Program-made: the position numbers and the translations under genes
From: Oligoflexia bacterium
Lineage (GTDB): Bacteria > Bdellovibrionota > Bacteriovoracia > Bacteriovoracales > Bacteriovoracaceae
DNA: 64,000 nt
Assembly (NCBI GenBank): GCA_024229115.1
Contig: JAAEST010000040.1
Span: 186,001 to 250,000, forward strand
Direction of reading: 5' to 3'
Notes under the pieces: generated by a model
The model's database searches: none
Told to the model about the DNA's origin: nothing
What the model saw: only the letters and a program-made list of their open reading frames with translations
In this document: piece by piece, positions 7,555-14,381 of the stretch
Position numbering within the stretch: position 1 is the first letter of the stretch
Layout: every line of letters begins with the position of its first letter

Positions 7555-8790
7555 TTATTTTTCAACAACCATTCTTTCAACTAACTCAACAGCTTCTTTG
7601 TTAAGAGAATTAGGTGCATCAGTATAAGTCTTTTCGACTACCTCTCGGGACTTCCAACCACCTGCTGCTTGAGCTGCATCAAGGCCCATTTCTTGCCTTA
7701 CAATATTGGCCATGGCCTTACGAAGAATATGTGTTGATTTAAATTTTGAATACAAACCGGCCTTCTTTAAGGCCTTGTTATATTGATATTGAATCATTCG
7801 ATAACTAACTGGTTGACCATCATTTTCAAAGACAAAATTAAGTCTTTCTCCTGTTGATTCTCTTACAAATTCACTTAAGGTTTCCGAACAATTTTCTTTT
7901 CTCTTTAAAAGAATTTCTTTCATTCTCTTATTGATAAAAACAATACGTTCGTCCCCATTTTTTGGAATTTCTTTGAGTCGAACAAATCTCTTATGCTCTC
8001 CCCAAATAACAACATCGCAAACTCTAATCAGCCCTTTTTGAAAATTAATATTCTCCCATTGAAGCCCTGCAATTTCCTGACTCCGACCAGCCATATAAAA
8101 GTGAATCTCTGCAAAATCTCTCCAAAAGTCATCATCAAAAGAAGCAAAGAATAACTTCACTTGTTCTAATGTCATCTTTGTTGAGTTTCTCTTAGGCTCT
8201 CTTCTTATAATCCCCATTGTCTTATGTCTTTTAAGAACAGGCATGACAAACATGGAATCGTAATTTTCTCTATACCAATTAAGGAATGCTTTTAGGGTTT
8301 TAAGGTCATTATCAAAGTTCTTTCTCTTTCGGTGACCAGTCTCTATCGCTTTCGCTACTTGTTTTTCCATAAAGACATCTAAAAGCTCTGAAGTGATCTC
8401 TGTCATTTTTAGTGGCATGAGATCGGGAAAGAAATTCTTGGCATACTTGAGTCGATCATCAACGGTCTGGGGTTCTAACAATGGGAAGTATTGTCTCTTG
8501 TAAAGTTCCCAAACTTGCCCAAACGTAAATCTTTGATCAACTCCGTTTTGTCTTACCTGAACAACTGATTTTAAATCTCTTTGATAGTCATTTAGTGAGA
8601 TTCCTTTTGAGATTTCTGTTCTAGTTAATAATGGATGAAAATTTCTTCTCCAATTAACAGCATCTGAAATCTTCTCAAAAGTTTCACTATATTCTTTTCT
8701 ATTCACTGTCTTTCTGGCCACATACTTACCAGTTACAGTGTCTTTACGAATACCTTTATAGTTCTTTAAGGTTACAAATCTTTTCTTCAT
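7555..8790 (-). CDS. Tyrosine recombinase (integrase) of the tRNA-Glu island
   Basis: It catalyses integration and excision of the element by strand exchange at the att cores. The catalytic domain has the first Arg in YMAGRSQEIAGLQW, the HxxR box in HILRK, a Trp in place of the second His in GGWKSREV, and the nucleophile Tyr in KTYTDAP near the C-terminus. The N-terminal part looks like a core-binding SAM-like domain. I place the start at ATG 8790 (411 residues) because AGAAGGAG lies 8 bases upstream and the codon overlaps the excisionase stop as ATGA. An ATG 24 bases further out is less likely. It faces tRNA-Glu, as is typical. Confidence 0.93.
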   Translation of the reverse strand: MKKRFVTLKNYKGIRKDTVTGKYVARKTVNRKEYSETFEKISDAVNWRRNFHPLLTRTEISKGISLNDYQRDLKSVVQVRQNGVDQRFTFGQVWELYKRQYFPLLEPQTVDDRLKYAKNFFPDLMPLKMTEITSELLDVFMEKQVAKAIETGHRKRKNFDNDLKTLKAFLNWYRENYDSMFVMPVLKRHKTMGIIRREPKRNSTKMTLEQVKLFFASFDDDFWRDFAEIHFYMAGRSQEIAGLQWENINFQKGLIRVCDVVIWGEHKRFVRLKEIPKNGDERIVFINKRMKEILLKRKENCSETLSEFVRESTGERLNFVFENDGQPVSYRMIQYQYNKALKKAGLYSKFKSTHILRKAMANIVRQEMGLDAAQAAGGWKSREVVEKTYTDAPNSLNKEAVELVERMVVEK

Positions 8791-9017
8791 TTCAAATCTC
8801 CTTCTAAAACCCAATTAAGGATTTTCTCTGGAATGAAATAAACAAACTTACCTTTTTTAACTTTCGGTATCTTCTCATCTGATACTAAGTTATAGATATG
8901 TCCTACAGAACATCCTAGAAACTTAGCTACGTCGCTTACACGCCAAATCTGTTTGTTAAAGAGCCCGTCAGATAATACAGAATTACCCGACAAGGCCAAA
9001 GATACATGATTTCCCAT
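8787..9017 (-). CDS. Excisionase-type helix-turn-helix DNA-binding protein
   Basis: This is a 76-residue protein. The C-terminal 50 residues form a winged helix of the excisionase/HTH_17 type (WRVSDVAKFLGCSVGHIYNLV, then a K-rich wing and FIPEKILNW). Such proteins bind att DNA and direct the integrase to excise, or repress early genes. It is translationally coupled to the integrase by an ATGA overlap. Its upstream region carries the first copy of the island regulatory module (9072-9191). The N-terminal 25 residues are not conserved-looking. Confidence 0.85.
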   Translation of the reverse strand: MGNHVSLALSGNSVLSDGLFNKQIWRVSDVAKFLGCSVGHIYNLVSDEKIPKVKKGKFVYFIPEKILNWVLEGDLK

Positions 9018-9071
9018 GAAAACTCACCCCTCTTTAAATTGAATGTAAAAATGTATTAAATGAATTAAGAA

Positions 9072-9135
9072 ATACCGATGAGTTAGAGATTCTCTTTCAG
9101 TATTAAAGTGATTCAGTTCTAAAAGCCTATCAAGA
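9072..9135 (-). repeat. Copy 1 of the island regulatory module
   Basis: The blocks ATACYGATGAGT, TCTCTTTCAGTAT, TGATTCA and AAAAGCCTATCAAGA recur at 10925-10986. The last two gaps between blocks are exactly 5 bases in both copies. Each copy lies upstream of a minus-strand gene. The first two blocks can pair as a leader stem-loop in the minus-strand transcript. Confidence 0.7.
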
Positions 9136-9171
9136 GAAATAAATGAAATACAAGTGAAAAATACATACATG

Positions 9172-9191
9172 ATTCACGAATTTTCGTGAAT
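9172..9191. promoter_or_regulatory. Palindromic operator, copy 1
   Basis: A perfect inverted repeat ATTCACGAA-TT-TTCGTGAAT lies between the excisionase gene and the toxin-antitoxin genes. It lies 36 bases outside module copy 1. A near-identical site stands at 11022-11041, 35 bases outside copy 2. Confidence 0.7.
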
Positions 9192-9220
9192 TTTTAGCTA
9201 TATAGAACTTTCATACACGA

Positions 9221-9249
9221 TTGCCCCAAGTACACCAATATGGTATACT
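9221..9249 (+). promoter_or_regulatory. Promoter of the toxin-antitoxin pair with overlapping operator
   Basis: TTGCCC and TATACT are separated by 17 bp, 19 bases before the toxin ATG. An inverted repeat AAGTACACCA-ATA-TGGTATACTT (9228-9250, one mismatch) covers the spacer and the -10. It is a likely autorepression site for the HTH antitoxin. Confidence 0.65.
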
Positions 9250-9268
9250 TTCTATATTAGGAGATTGA

Positions 9269-9556
9269 ATGGACACAATCGTTTATTTAAGCAAGAAAGC
9301 TCAAAAAGACGTTAATAAAATTCCTAAGCATATACTGATTCAATTTGATCTATGGGTAGAGATCGTTGAAACCCAAGGATTATCAGCAATGCAGAAGATA
9401 AAAGGTTATCGTGACCATGCTCTAAAAGGAGATAGGAAGGGACAAAGGTCTTCCTCATTGTCACGAAGTTGGCGAGTTATTTATATCCTAGATAAAGCAA
9501 CCAACGAAATAGTCGTTGATGTTTTGGAGGTTAATCATCATGAATACAAAAAATAG
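9269..9556 (+). CDS. RelE/ParE (HigB-like) toxin
   Basis: The 95-residue protein has the small RelE-fold pattern. An N-terminal helix (SKKAQKDVNKIP) is followed by a basic core with GYRDHALKGDRKGQRSSSLSRSWRVIYI and a C-terminal strand ending VLEVNHHEYKK. Family members are usually mRNA-cleaving toxins acting at the ribosome; the basic Arg/Lys core and the final His/Tyr fit this. The ribosome site TAGGAG lies upstream. It precedes and overlaps its antitoxin by 17 bases, the toxin-first order of higBA. It probably stabilises the island. Confidence 0.85.
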   Translation: MDTIVYLSKKAQKDVNKIPKHILIQFDLWVEIVETQGLSAMQKIKGYRDHALKGDRKGQRSSSLSRSWRVIYILDKATNEIVVDVLEVNHHEYKK

Positions 9557-9854
9557 AGTTCCTGCAAAGAAGGTCATCAGAAAACGTACTGGGCATATTA
9601 GCTTTGGAGAGATGCTTCATTCGTTTAGACAAGCTCAAGAACTTACACAAGTAGAGATGGCCGAGAAACTTTCCATTTCGAAACAAGACCTTTGCAACAT
9701 TGAAAAAGGACGAAAAACTGTGAGTGTTGAAAGAGCTGTTTTATTTGCGAAAGCTCTAAAAATGCCTGCAAAAATATTTGCTAAATATGTTCTTCAAGAT
9801 CAGCTACAAAAAGCTGGATTAAAAGGTGAAGTTGAAATAACTAGTGTTGCATAA
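9540..9854 (+). CDS. HTH XRE-family antitoxin (HigA-like)
   Basis: This DNA-binding antitoxin is expected to neutralise the overlapping toxin and repress their promoter. An XRE helix-turn-helix is clear (LTQVEMAEKLSISKQDLCNIEKGRK, given here in parts: the recognition helix is SKQDLCNIE). A short C-terminal tail follows. The start is ATG 9540 (104 residues) because GGAGG lies nine bases upstream. A start 24 bases further out lacks a ribosome site. The inverted repeat at 9228-9250 is its likely operator. Confidence 0.88.
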   Translation: MNTKNRVPAKKVIRKRTGHISFGEMLHSFRQAQELTQVEMAEKLSISKQDLCNIEKGRKTVSVERAVLFAKALKMPAKIFAKYVLQDQLQKAGLKGEVEITSVA

Positions 9855-9977
9855 TACCAACTCTAGTTATTTTTTATTAAGCACTTATTTCTTTCTTTTA
9901 TTATCCATATCTATTTAACTTCTATTTTTCACTCATTCTTTCATAATTTATTTTGTTCATATTCATATTCTTATACA

Positions 9978-10113
9978 TCGCCCCTGCCAAATCCCATCTC
10001 TCATTTCTTATCGCTACAAAATTGACCATAGCCTCGAAACTTGGTTGAGGGGGTATGGTCAATTTGGGAAGCGTATAAGTATAAGAGATATAAGGAGAAT
10101 TCGGCAGGGGCGA
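9978..10113. repeat. Long nested inverted repeat (136-base imperfect hairpin) in the island
   Basis: The outer arms CGCCCCTGCC (9979-9988) and GGCAGGGGCG (10103-10112) are perfect complements. The inner arms AAATTGACCATA (10018-10029) and TATGGTCAATTT (10054-10065) are also perfect, and the sequence between them pairs imperfectly. The tip has CCTC/GAGG and AAC/GTT. It fills most of the 300-base gap between the antitoxin and the replication-relaxation-like gene. It could be an oriT or single-strand origin, a structured RNA or a small MITE-like insertion. Confidence 0.75.
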
Positions 10114-10153
10114 AGATTTAATTCGCATCACGTCGCACTCATGATGCAAAAAA

Positions 10154-10849
10154 CTAAAAGAGTTCCTCAAAATTCCAACTTCTATTTTTAAAATTAATTT
10201 CTGAATTTCTATAATCAAACAATTCGGGTGATAGACTTTTATCGAGAAGTAATATCAATTTTTCATGATACTCACTCTTTAATTTCGACAAGGTCCTTTT
10301 ATATGACTCGAAAGTTGATCGCTTATTAAAGACATATAGGACATAATCAAAGTTCTTTGTATTTAAATAATATTTAAACTTCGATTCAACTCTTCGTTTT
10401 GACTTTTGAGTTAGTTCTACTTCTAAGGCCATTTTGTAATTTTGGCCTTTCTTTATACAATTTAATTCTCCATCAGATAAATAAGAGCCAGTATCAAAGT
10501 TTAAACTACCAGACTCAAAGTTTTTAAACTCTAATAGTCGAAGAAGTACAAAAGAAGATACCATGTCGTGAAAAAGCTCATCCTCACTTTCATCGTATTG
10601 GCTATTATAAGAAGAAACCAATCCTCCTCTATTTGTCAGGAATACATAGTCTTTTTTAAATCCACCTTTAATCTTTTTTATTAAGTTCGATTGGAATAAT
10701 CGGTTAACGATCCTACATAAAGTAGAATAATGCATCTTAGAATTGATCACTGAATATAGCTCTTTGATAGAGACTACTTTTAATCTTCCAATCTCATTTA
10801 AAATTTCAATTTCCCTTGAATTTGGTAAGTGAATACCTGAAGTTTGCAT
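10154..10849 (-). CDS. Replication-relaxation-like protein (winged helix plus nuclease-like domain)
   Basis: The N-terminal 80 residues look like a winged helix (REIEILNEIGRLKVVSIKEL, then YSTLCRIVNRL and a K-rich wing). The C-terminal half has the pattern SDGEL followed by ALEVELTQKSKRRVESKFKYY. This resembles the P-D-G...E-v-D-x-G-T pattern of plasmid and ICE replication-relaxation proteins, which resembles a PD-(D/E)XK core. GGGAG lies before the ATG. Copy 2 of the regulatory module is upstream and the long hairpin is just downstream. A role in mobilising or replicating the excised element is an inference. Confidence 0.6.
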   Translation of the reverse strand: MQTSGIHLPNSREIEILNEIGRLKVVSIKELYSVINSKMHYSTLCRIVNRLFQSNLIKKIKGGFKKDYVFLTNRGGLVSSYNSQYDESEDELFHDMVSSFVLLRLLEFKNFESGSLNFDTGSYLSDGELNCIKKGQNYKMALEVELTQKSKRRVESKFKYYLNTKNFDYVLYVFNKRSTFESYKRTLSKLKSEYHEKLILLLDKSLSPELFDYRNSEINFKNRSWNFEELF

Positions 10850-10924
10850 AAATCTCCCATGACCTACTCAATGAATAAATATTGGCCTTAAACTAAAAAT
10901 GTAAATTTGATAAATAATCTAGAT

Positions 10925-10986
10925 ATACTGATGAGTAAAAGTCTCTTTCAGTATAGTTTTGATTCAATATAAAAAGCCTATCAAGA
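10925..10986 (-). repeat. Copy 2 of the island regulatory module
   Basis: It has the same ordered blocks as 9072-9135. Here the outer blocks ATACTGA and TCAGTAT are fully complementary and enclose GAG/CTC, so a leader stem-loop is more evident. It lies 75 bases before the replication-relaxation-like gene. Confidence 0.7.
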
Positions 10987-11021
10987 CTTCTTTGTAATAA
11001 TCAAGAAAAATGCTCGCAAAA

Positions 11022-11041
11022 ATTCACGAACTTTCGTGAAA
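11022..11041. promoter_or_regulatory. Palindromic operator, copy 2
   Basis: ATTCACGAA-CT-TTCGTGAAA matches copy 1 (9172-9191) except at the centre and the last base. It lies just after the 3' end of the VOC gene, upstream of the minus-strand module copy 2. Confidence 0.65.
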
Positions 11042-11054
11042 TCCGGACAAATAG

Positions 11055-11798
11055 CTACTTTTCAATTATCAAGATGTCCCACATTCTGTCATTATCACTT
11101 GGATTTTTAATAAAAAGCCCTTCATATCCATACATCTCTTTAATAGGTGCTTTAATATACTTTTGAGCTTTTTTAAGGCTTTTACACTTAAGAATTACTA
11201 GACTGTGACGAGTTCTTTTAGAGTCTATAAAAATGACCTGAGATTTCTTAGATAGACCCTCTTTCTTTGCTCCAAAAAGCTTTTCAAAGAATATCTTAGA
11301 TTTTTTATTTGCTTCAATGACAATAGCCTCAAAAGCGTAAACACCATTTGGATGAGAAGATGAAAAAGGAATTCGCTTAAGACCTTTTTTTGGTGGTTCA
11401 TACTCTGTAAGCCAAAACCAGATGTTTCTAAAAGGCACATGCTTAAAATCTACAAAATTCCAACCCGGAAGAACATCCTTACTGTTTTCCTTCCAGTTAT
11501 AGTTCCTATGAAACCAATTAGCATTCACCCCACGCTTTTTCTTTATCTTGTCATAAATCATTTTAAGCTTACCTGTACTTTTAAAAGAGAGGCCTGGCTT
11601 TTTTTTCTCATCCTCTTTATACTTCGTAGAGATGAACTCAAGATACTGATGATCATCAAATTTTATGAATTTACATATATTTTCTTTGGGATGAACAGTA
11701 GTAAAACCTAAATCATTAAAACCCATTTTAATGAGTTTTTTAAAGAACTTGTGATTTGTGTCTTTTGTAAAGCAGTGATCAAATATTAATTTGGACAT
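11055..11798 (-). CDS. Glyoxalase/VOC-superfamily-like cargo protein
   Basis: The 247-residue cytosolic protein (no signal peptide) seems to hold two weak VOC-like halves. The first starts LIFDHCFTKD and has HQYLEFIS. The second starts near HPNGVYAFEAIVIEAN, with FFEKLFGA, as in the glyoxalase-like family. VOC proteins bind metal and act in isomerisation, dioxygenation or resistance to small molecules; which of these applies cannot be told. AAGGAAA precedes the ATG. It lies 12 bases after the upstream gene, so both are probably one cargo operon of the island. Confidence 0.6.
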   Translation of the reverse strand: MSKLIFDHCFTKDTNHKFFKKLIKMGFNDLGFTTVHPKENICKFIKFDDHQYLEFISTKYKEDEKKKPGLSFKSTGKLKMIYDKIKKKRGVNANWFHRNYNWKENSKDVLPGWNFVDFKHVPFRNIWFWLTEYEPPKKGLKRIPFSSSHPNGVYAFEAIVIEANKKSKIFFEKLFGAKKEGLSKKSQVIFIDSKRTRHSLVILKCKSLKKAQKYIKAPIKEMYGYEGLFIKNPSDNDRMWDILIIEK

Positions 11799-11810
11799 GT
11801 ATATTTCCTT

Positions 11811-12458
11811 TTATAAAACTTTCGTCGTATTTGTGAGATAGTCTTCTACTTCTTCTTTGCATCTAGGAGAAAGATTTTCATTTCCATGAAGATACTTTAA
11901 TGCCGACTCTTTTCCTTCCAATATAAGAAGGCACTTAATTGTAAAGTAACTTATATTTTGAGCCCCTCTAGGCTTAAGTTCTTCATAAAGTCTAGAATAC
12001 TTAAGTCCTTCTTTTGCCCACTCTTTAGCCTGAGATTCTTCGCTATCTTTAAAATGTGCATACGCAAGCATAGTCGCTCCAACAGCACATGAGAAATGAG
12101 CTCCTACATTTTTGTATTTCTGATAGTGGGATAATCCGAGTTCATATTGCTTTCGATATTGCTTAGAGTGATAAAAGTATTCATTTTGTACTCTTAGCTG
12201 AAAATCTTCTGGCATATCATCAATTTCATCTAATAATAACTTTAGGCTTTCTACAGCATCTTCCAGTTCTTTCTCCCAACCTGCTTTCATATATTGAGAG
12301 TTGTCAGCTTGTAACGTAGAACTATAGAGTCTAACCCATTTTGAATTAGGTTCTTGCCTTTTAAGTTCAAGAGCTTTTTTAAGTTTATCCTCAAAAGTTA
12401 GTCCAGAGCGACTAATTCCCTTAATGACATCCAGCATTTTTTCTTCATATTCATTCAT
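11811..12458 (-). CDS. Helical (TPR-like) protein of unknown function, island cargo
   Basis: This 215-residue soluble protein is almost all predicted helix, with short repeats of aromatic and alanine residues (YAHFKDSEESQAKEWAKEG) reminiscent of TPR pairs. No catalytic motif is visible. It is the first gene of the two-gene minus-strand cargo unit, next to the right island end. The ribosome site is weak and far (GGAG about 12 bases upstream of the ATG). I do not recognise a family. Confidence 0.6.
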   Translation of the reverse strand: MNEYEEKMLDVIKGISRSGLTFEDKLKKALELKRQEPNSKWVRLYSSTLQADNSQYMKAGWEKELEDAVESLKLLLDEIDDMPEDFQLRVQNEYFYHSKQYRKQYELGLSHYQKYKNVGAHFSCAVGATMLAYAHFKDSEESQAKEWAKEGLKYSRLYEELKPRGAQNISYFTIKCLLILEGKESALKYLHGNENLSPRCKEEVEDYLTNTTKVL

Positions 12459-12525
12459 TCAGTAATTTTACTCCAAAAGAGAAATTTATATTATATTTTT
12501 TAGAATTAAACTATATCTGTACCGT

Positions 12526-12538
12526 TTTGTTCCGGCCG
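12526..12538 (+). repeat. Right copy of the 13 bp repeat inside the island
   Basis: TTTGTTCCGGCCG here is identical and in the same orientation to 7532-7544. It lies 113 bases inside attR. The rest of 12459-12651 shows no gene. Confidence 0.5.
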
Positions 12539-12651
12539 ACACATGAAAAAGCATGAATTATGATGAGAAGATATGAAAGTAAAAAAGGCTAAGTGGTTAA
12601 TTTCATTCGTAAGTTTTTGTTATTAGGGCAATAAAAATACCCCCATTATAG

Positions 12652-12671
12652 CCCCTTGGGAGTACCAGTTT
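12652..12671 (+). other. attR core of the tRNA-Glu island
   Basis: An exact 20 bp copy of the tRNA-Glu 3' end (7456-7475) without the rest of the tRNA marks the right boundary. The following terminator at 12674 is probably the original tRNA terminator. Confidence 0.9.
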
Positions 12672-12673
12672 AT

Positions 12674-12702
12674 AAACCAACCTTCGGGTTGGTTTTTTTT
12701 TG
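12674..12702 (+). terminator. Presumed original tRNA-Glu terminator, outside attR
   Basis: The stem AAACCAACC/GGTTGGTTT has a TTCG tetraloop and is followed by a T run. Before insertion it would have stood directly after tRNA-Glu. Confidence 0.88.
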
Positions 12703-12709
12703 CCTAAAT

Positions 12710-12727
12710 TTCCGCTCTAGAGCGGAA
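12710..12727. promoter_or_regulatory. Perfect 18 bp palindrome upstream of the methyltransferase
   Basis: TTCCGCTCTAGAGCGGAA is fully palindromic. It lies just outside the island and 132 bases before the methyltransferase start. It is a candidate operator; no partner regulator is adjacent. Confidence 0.5.
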
Positions 12728-12859
12728 GTCTTTTATCAAAAATGAAATTCACATCTTTGAAATATAAGTTTGAGCGTTACACTGTGTGCAATATTTTTGG
12801 CCATTTACATCTTCTACACAAATTTAATAGAATACAGCAAACTCAATAGCAGAAGGCGT

Positions 12860-13693
12860 ATGGAACTATTTAATACAGAATTTGTCCAAGACAATAACCA
12901 CATCTTTCAGGCCAAGAACTTGGTCATTAACCCTGAACAAGAAACTGAAATCAAGCTTCGTGAAGAAGTTGCTGAAAGAAGTTACGACGATTATTTAAAA
13001 GAACTTTCACATCATCATTCAATTCCAGTGATGGATGTTGAAGTTGAAAACTTTTTAAAACTTATTCCACAGAACGGAACAATTATTGATGTTGGTGGAT
13101 GCTGGGGTTGGCACTGGAGAAAGATTGGTGAGCAAAGACCAGATGTAAAAGTAATTATTGTGGACTTTGTAAAAACGAATCTCATTCATGCAGTTAATGT
13201 ACTTGGTGATTTAATTAATAAGCAAATCTTTCTTCTTCATGGAGATGCGACTTCACTTCCATTCGAAGATCATTCATTTGATGGTTACTGGAGTGTTCAA
13301 ACTCTTCAGCATATTCCAAACTTTGAAGACTCAATTGATGAAGCATACAGAGTGTTAAAGCCTAATGGTCAATTCGTTAACTACTCGCTTAATAATCAAT
13401 CGCTAATCAAGCTTATTATGAAAACTCTCGGTAAGAAGTATCATGAAGTTGGATATGTAGATAATGTCTTCTACCTAGAGCGTTTTTCTAAGAAACAAAT
13501 TGATTATATCGAAAAAGTCTTTAAGGGAGCAGGGCAAAAGAGATACTCAGAAATCCTTTTTAAGCCTAGCCTTAAATTCACAGTTCCAGGGTCTCATGGA
13601 TTCTTAGGAATGATTGATAGTAAGCTCTCAGGGTCTCTTCTAGGAAGTTCTGTAGCCAGACAGAAATCATTTCATATTCAAAAGAAATCATAA
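12860..13693 (+). CDS. Class I SAM-dependent methyltransferase
   Basis: The SAM fold is clear. Motif I is IIDVGGCWGWHW, the acidic residue follows in VIIVDF, then GDATSLPFEDHSFDGYWS and LQHIPNFEDSIDEAYRVLKPNG. These are the patterns of small-molecule or lipid methyltransferases of the UbiE/type 11 group; the substrate is unknown. The start at ATG 12860 (277 residues) is chosen because AGAAGG is just upstream. Longer versions would need a TTG start at 12770 and would add an unconvincing hydrophobic lead. It stands alone between the island and an exported-protein gene. Confidence 0.82.
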   Translation: MELFNTEFVQDNNHIFQAKNLVINPEQETEIKLREEVAERSYDDYLKELSHHHSIPVMDVEVENFLKLIPQNGTIIDVGGCWGWHWRKIGEQRPDVKVIIVDFVKTNLIHAVNVLGDLINKQIFLLHGDATSLPFEDHSFDGYWSVQTLQHIPNFEDSIDEAYRVLKPNGQFVNYSLNNQSLIKLIMKTLGKKYHEVGYVDNVFYLERFSKKQIDYIEKVFKGAGQKRYSEILFKPSLKFTVPGSHGFLGMIDSKLSGSLLGSSVARQKSFHIQKKS

Positions 13694-13722
13694 AAAAAGG
13701 CCACTCATTCGAGCGGCCTTTG
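13692..13722 (-). terminator. Terminator of the minus-strand gene, shared hairpin
   Basis: The stem GGCC-A-CTC/GAG-C-GGCC is flanked by complementary A and T runs. Read on the minus strand it ends in seven Ts, so it mainly serves the gene at 13749-14246. It may also stop the convergent methyltransferase transcript. Confidence 0.75.
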
Positions 13723-13748
13723 CGAATCTTTGATCAAGATGTTTAGAA

Positions 13749-14246
13749 CTAAAGTGCTAGTTCTAACTGATCAGCTGTATAGAAATTTTCTTTTACAACT
13801 TCAATACCATTAATTCTGTCGAAGAATCTTTGTTGATATTCAATTCCTGTGTGTGGAAGGATTTGAAAAGTTGGGCATACAAAGTTTGTATAATCTGAAA
13901 CTTTTAAATATTCGTAAGTTCCATCTACTGGTCTATCATCTCTACTTGCAACATAATGAATTCCGCCACAAGCATCTACGAATGATCTTACAATTGGTAA
14001 CTCAATTTTCTTAGTATAAATAATTTCAATACAAAACATGTGTGGCTTACAGTTTGGTGCATGAAGAAGGTCTAGAGTCACAGTGTTCTTCATTTTATTA
14101 ACTGTTAATTCTCCAGAAACAAATTCCTTCACTTCTTCTGTAGACTGCTCTGTTAAGATATTCGCCTTGTAGATTTCAGGATAAAGTGATCTTGCTTGAG
14201 TTGTGATTGATGTAATTAAAGCTAGTAGTAAAAATAAGTTTTTCAT
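13749..14246 (-). CDS. Exported protein of unknown function
   Basis: The 165-residue protein starts with a clear signal peptide (MKNLFLLLALITSITTQA). GGAGGAATT directly before ATG 14246 fixes this start; a start 27 bases further out is unlikely. The mature part has four Cys residues (NCKPHMFC, DACGG, FVCP) that could form two disulfides and a strand-rich pattern. It is a single gene with its own terminator. I do not recognise a family. Confidence 0.75.
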   Translation of the reverse strand: MKNLFLLLALITSITTQARSLYPEIYKANILTEQSTEEVKEFVSGELTVNKMKNTVTLDLLHAPNCKPHMFCIEIIYTKKIELPIVRSFVDACGGIHYVASRDDRPVDGTYEYLKVSDYTNFVCPTFQILPHTGIEYQQRFFDRINGIEVVKENFYTADQLELAL

Positions 14247-14381
14247 AATTCCTCCAAAGTATTTTCTGAACACTTTTTATCGAGGAGCTTGAAACTCGTA
14301 AAATTATATTTACTTCATCGCACTCATTAGCACAGCTTATCACCTACACTATATCAATTACGACCTCATAAGTATTAGTTT

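Noticed and set aside
10018-10065. Integron attC-like site (AAC and GTT at the hairpin tip)
   Set aside because: The R and L box consensus and the conserved extrahelical bases are not seen, and no integron integrase is in the window.
9922-10218. 98-codon minus-strand reading frame
   Set aside because: It covers the long hairpin and overlaps the next gene by 65 bases; it has no ribosome site or family pattern. The inverted repeat explains the base order better.
10928-10954. CTGATGAG in the island leader, resembling the hammerhead ribozyme core
   Set aside because: The required GAAA and a cleavage-site stem are absent, and copy 1 has CCGATGAG, which breaks the core.
12652-12671. Possible second tRNA-Glu at the right island end
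   Set aside because: Only the last 16 tRNA bases plus four following bases are present; there is no anticodon or D-arm, so it is attR and not a tRNA.
12770-12859. Longer methyltransferase starting at TTG 12770
   Set aside because: The extension has no ribosome site, and the added residues look unrelated to the family.
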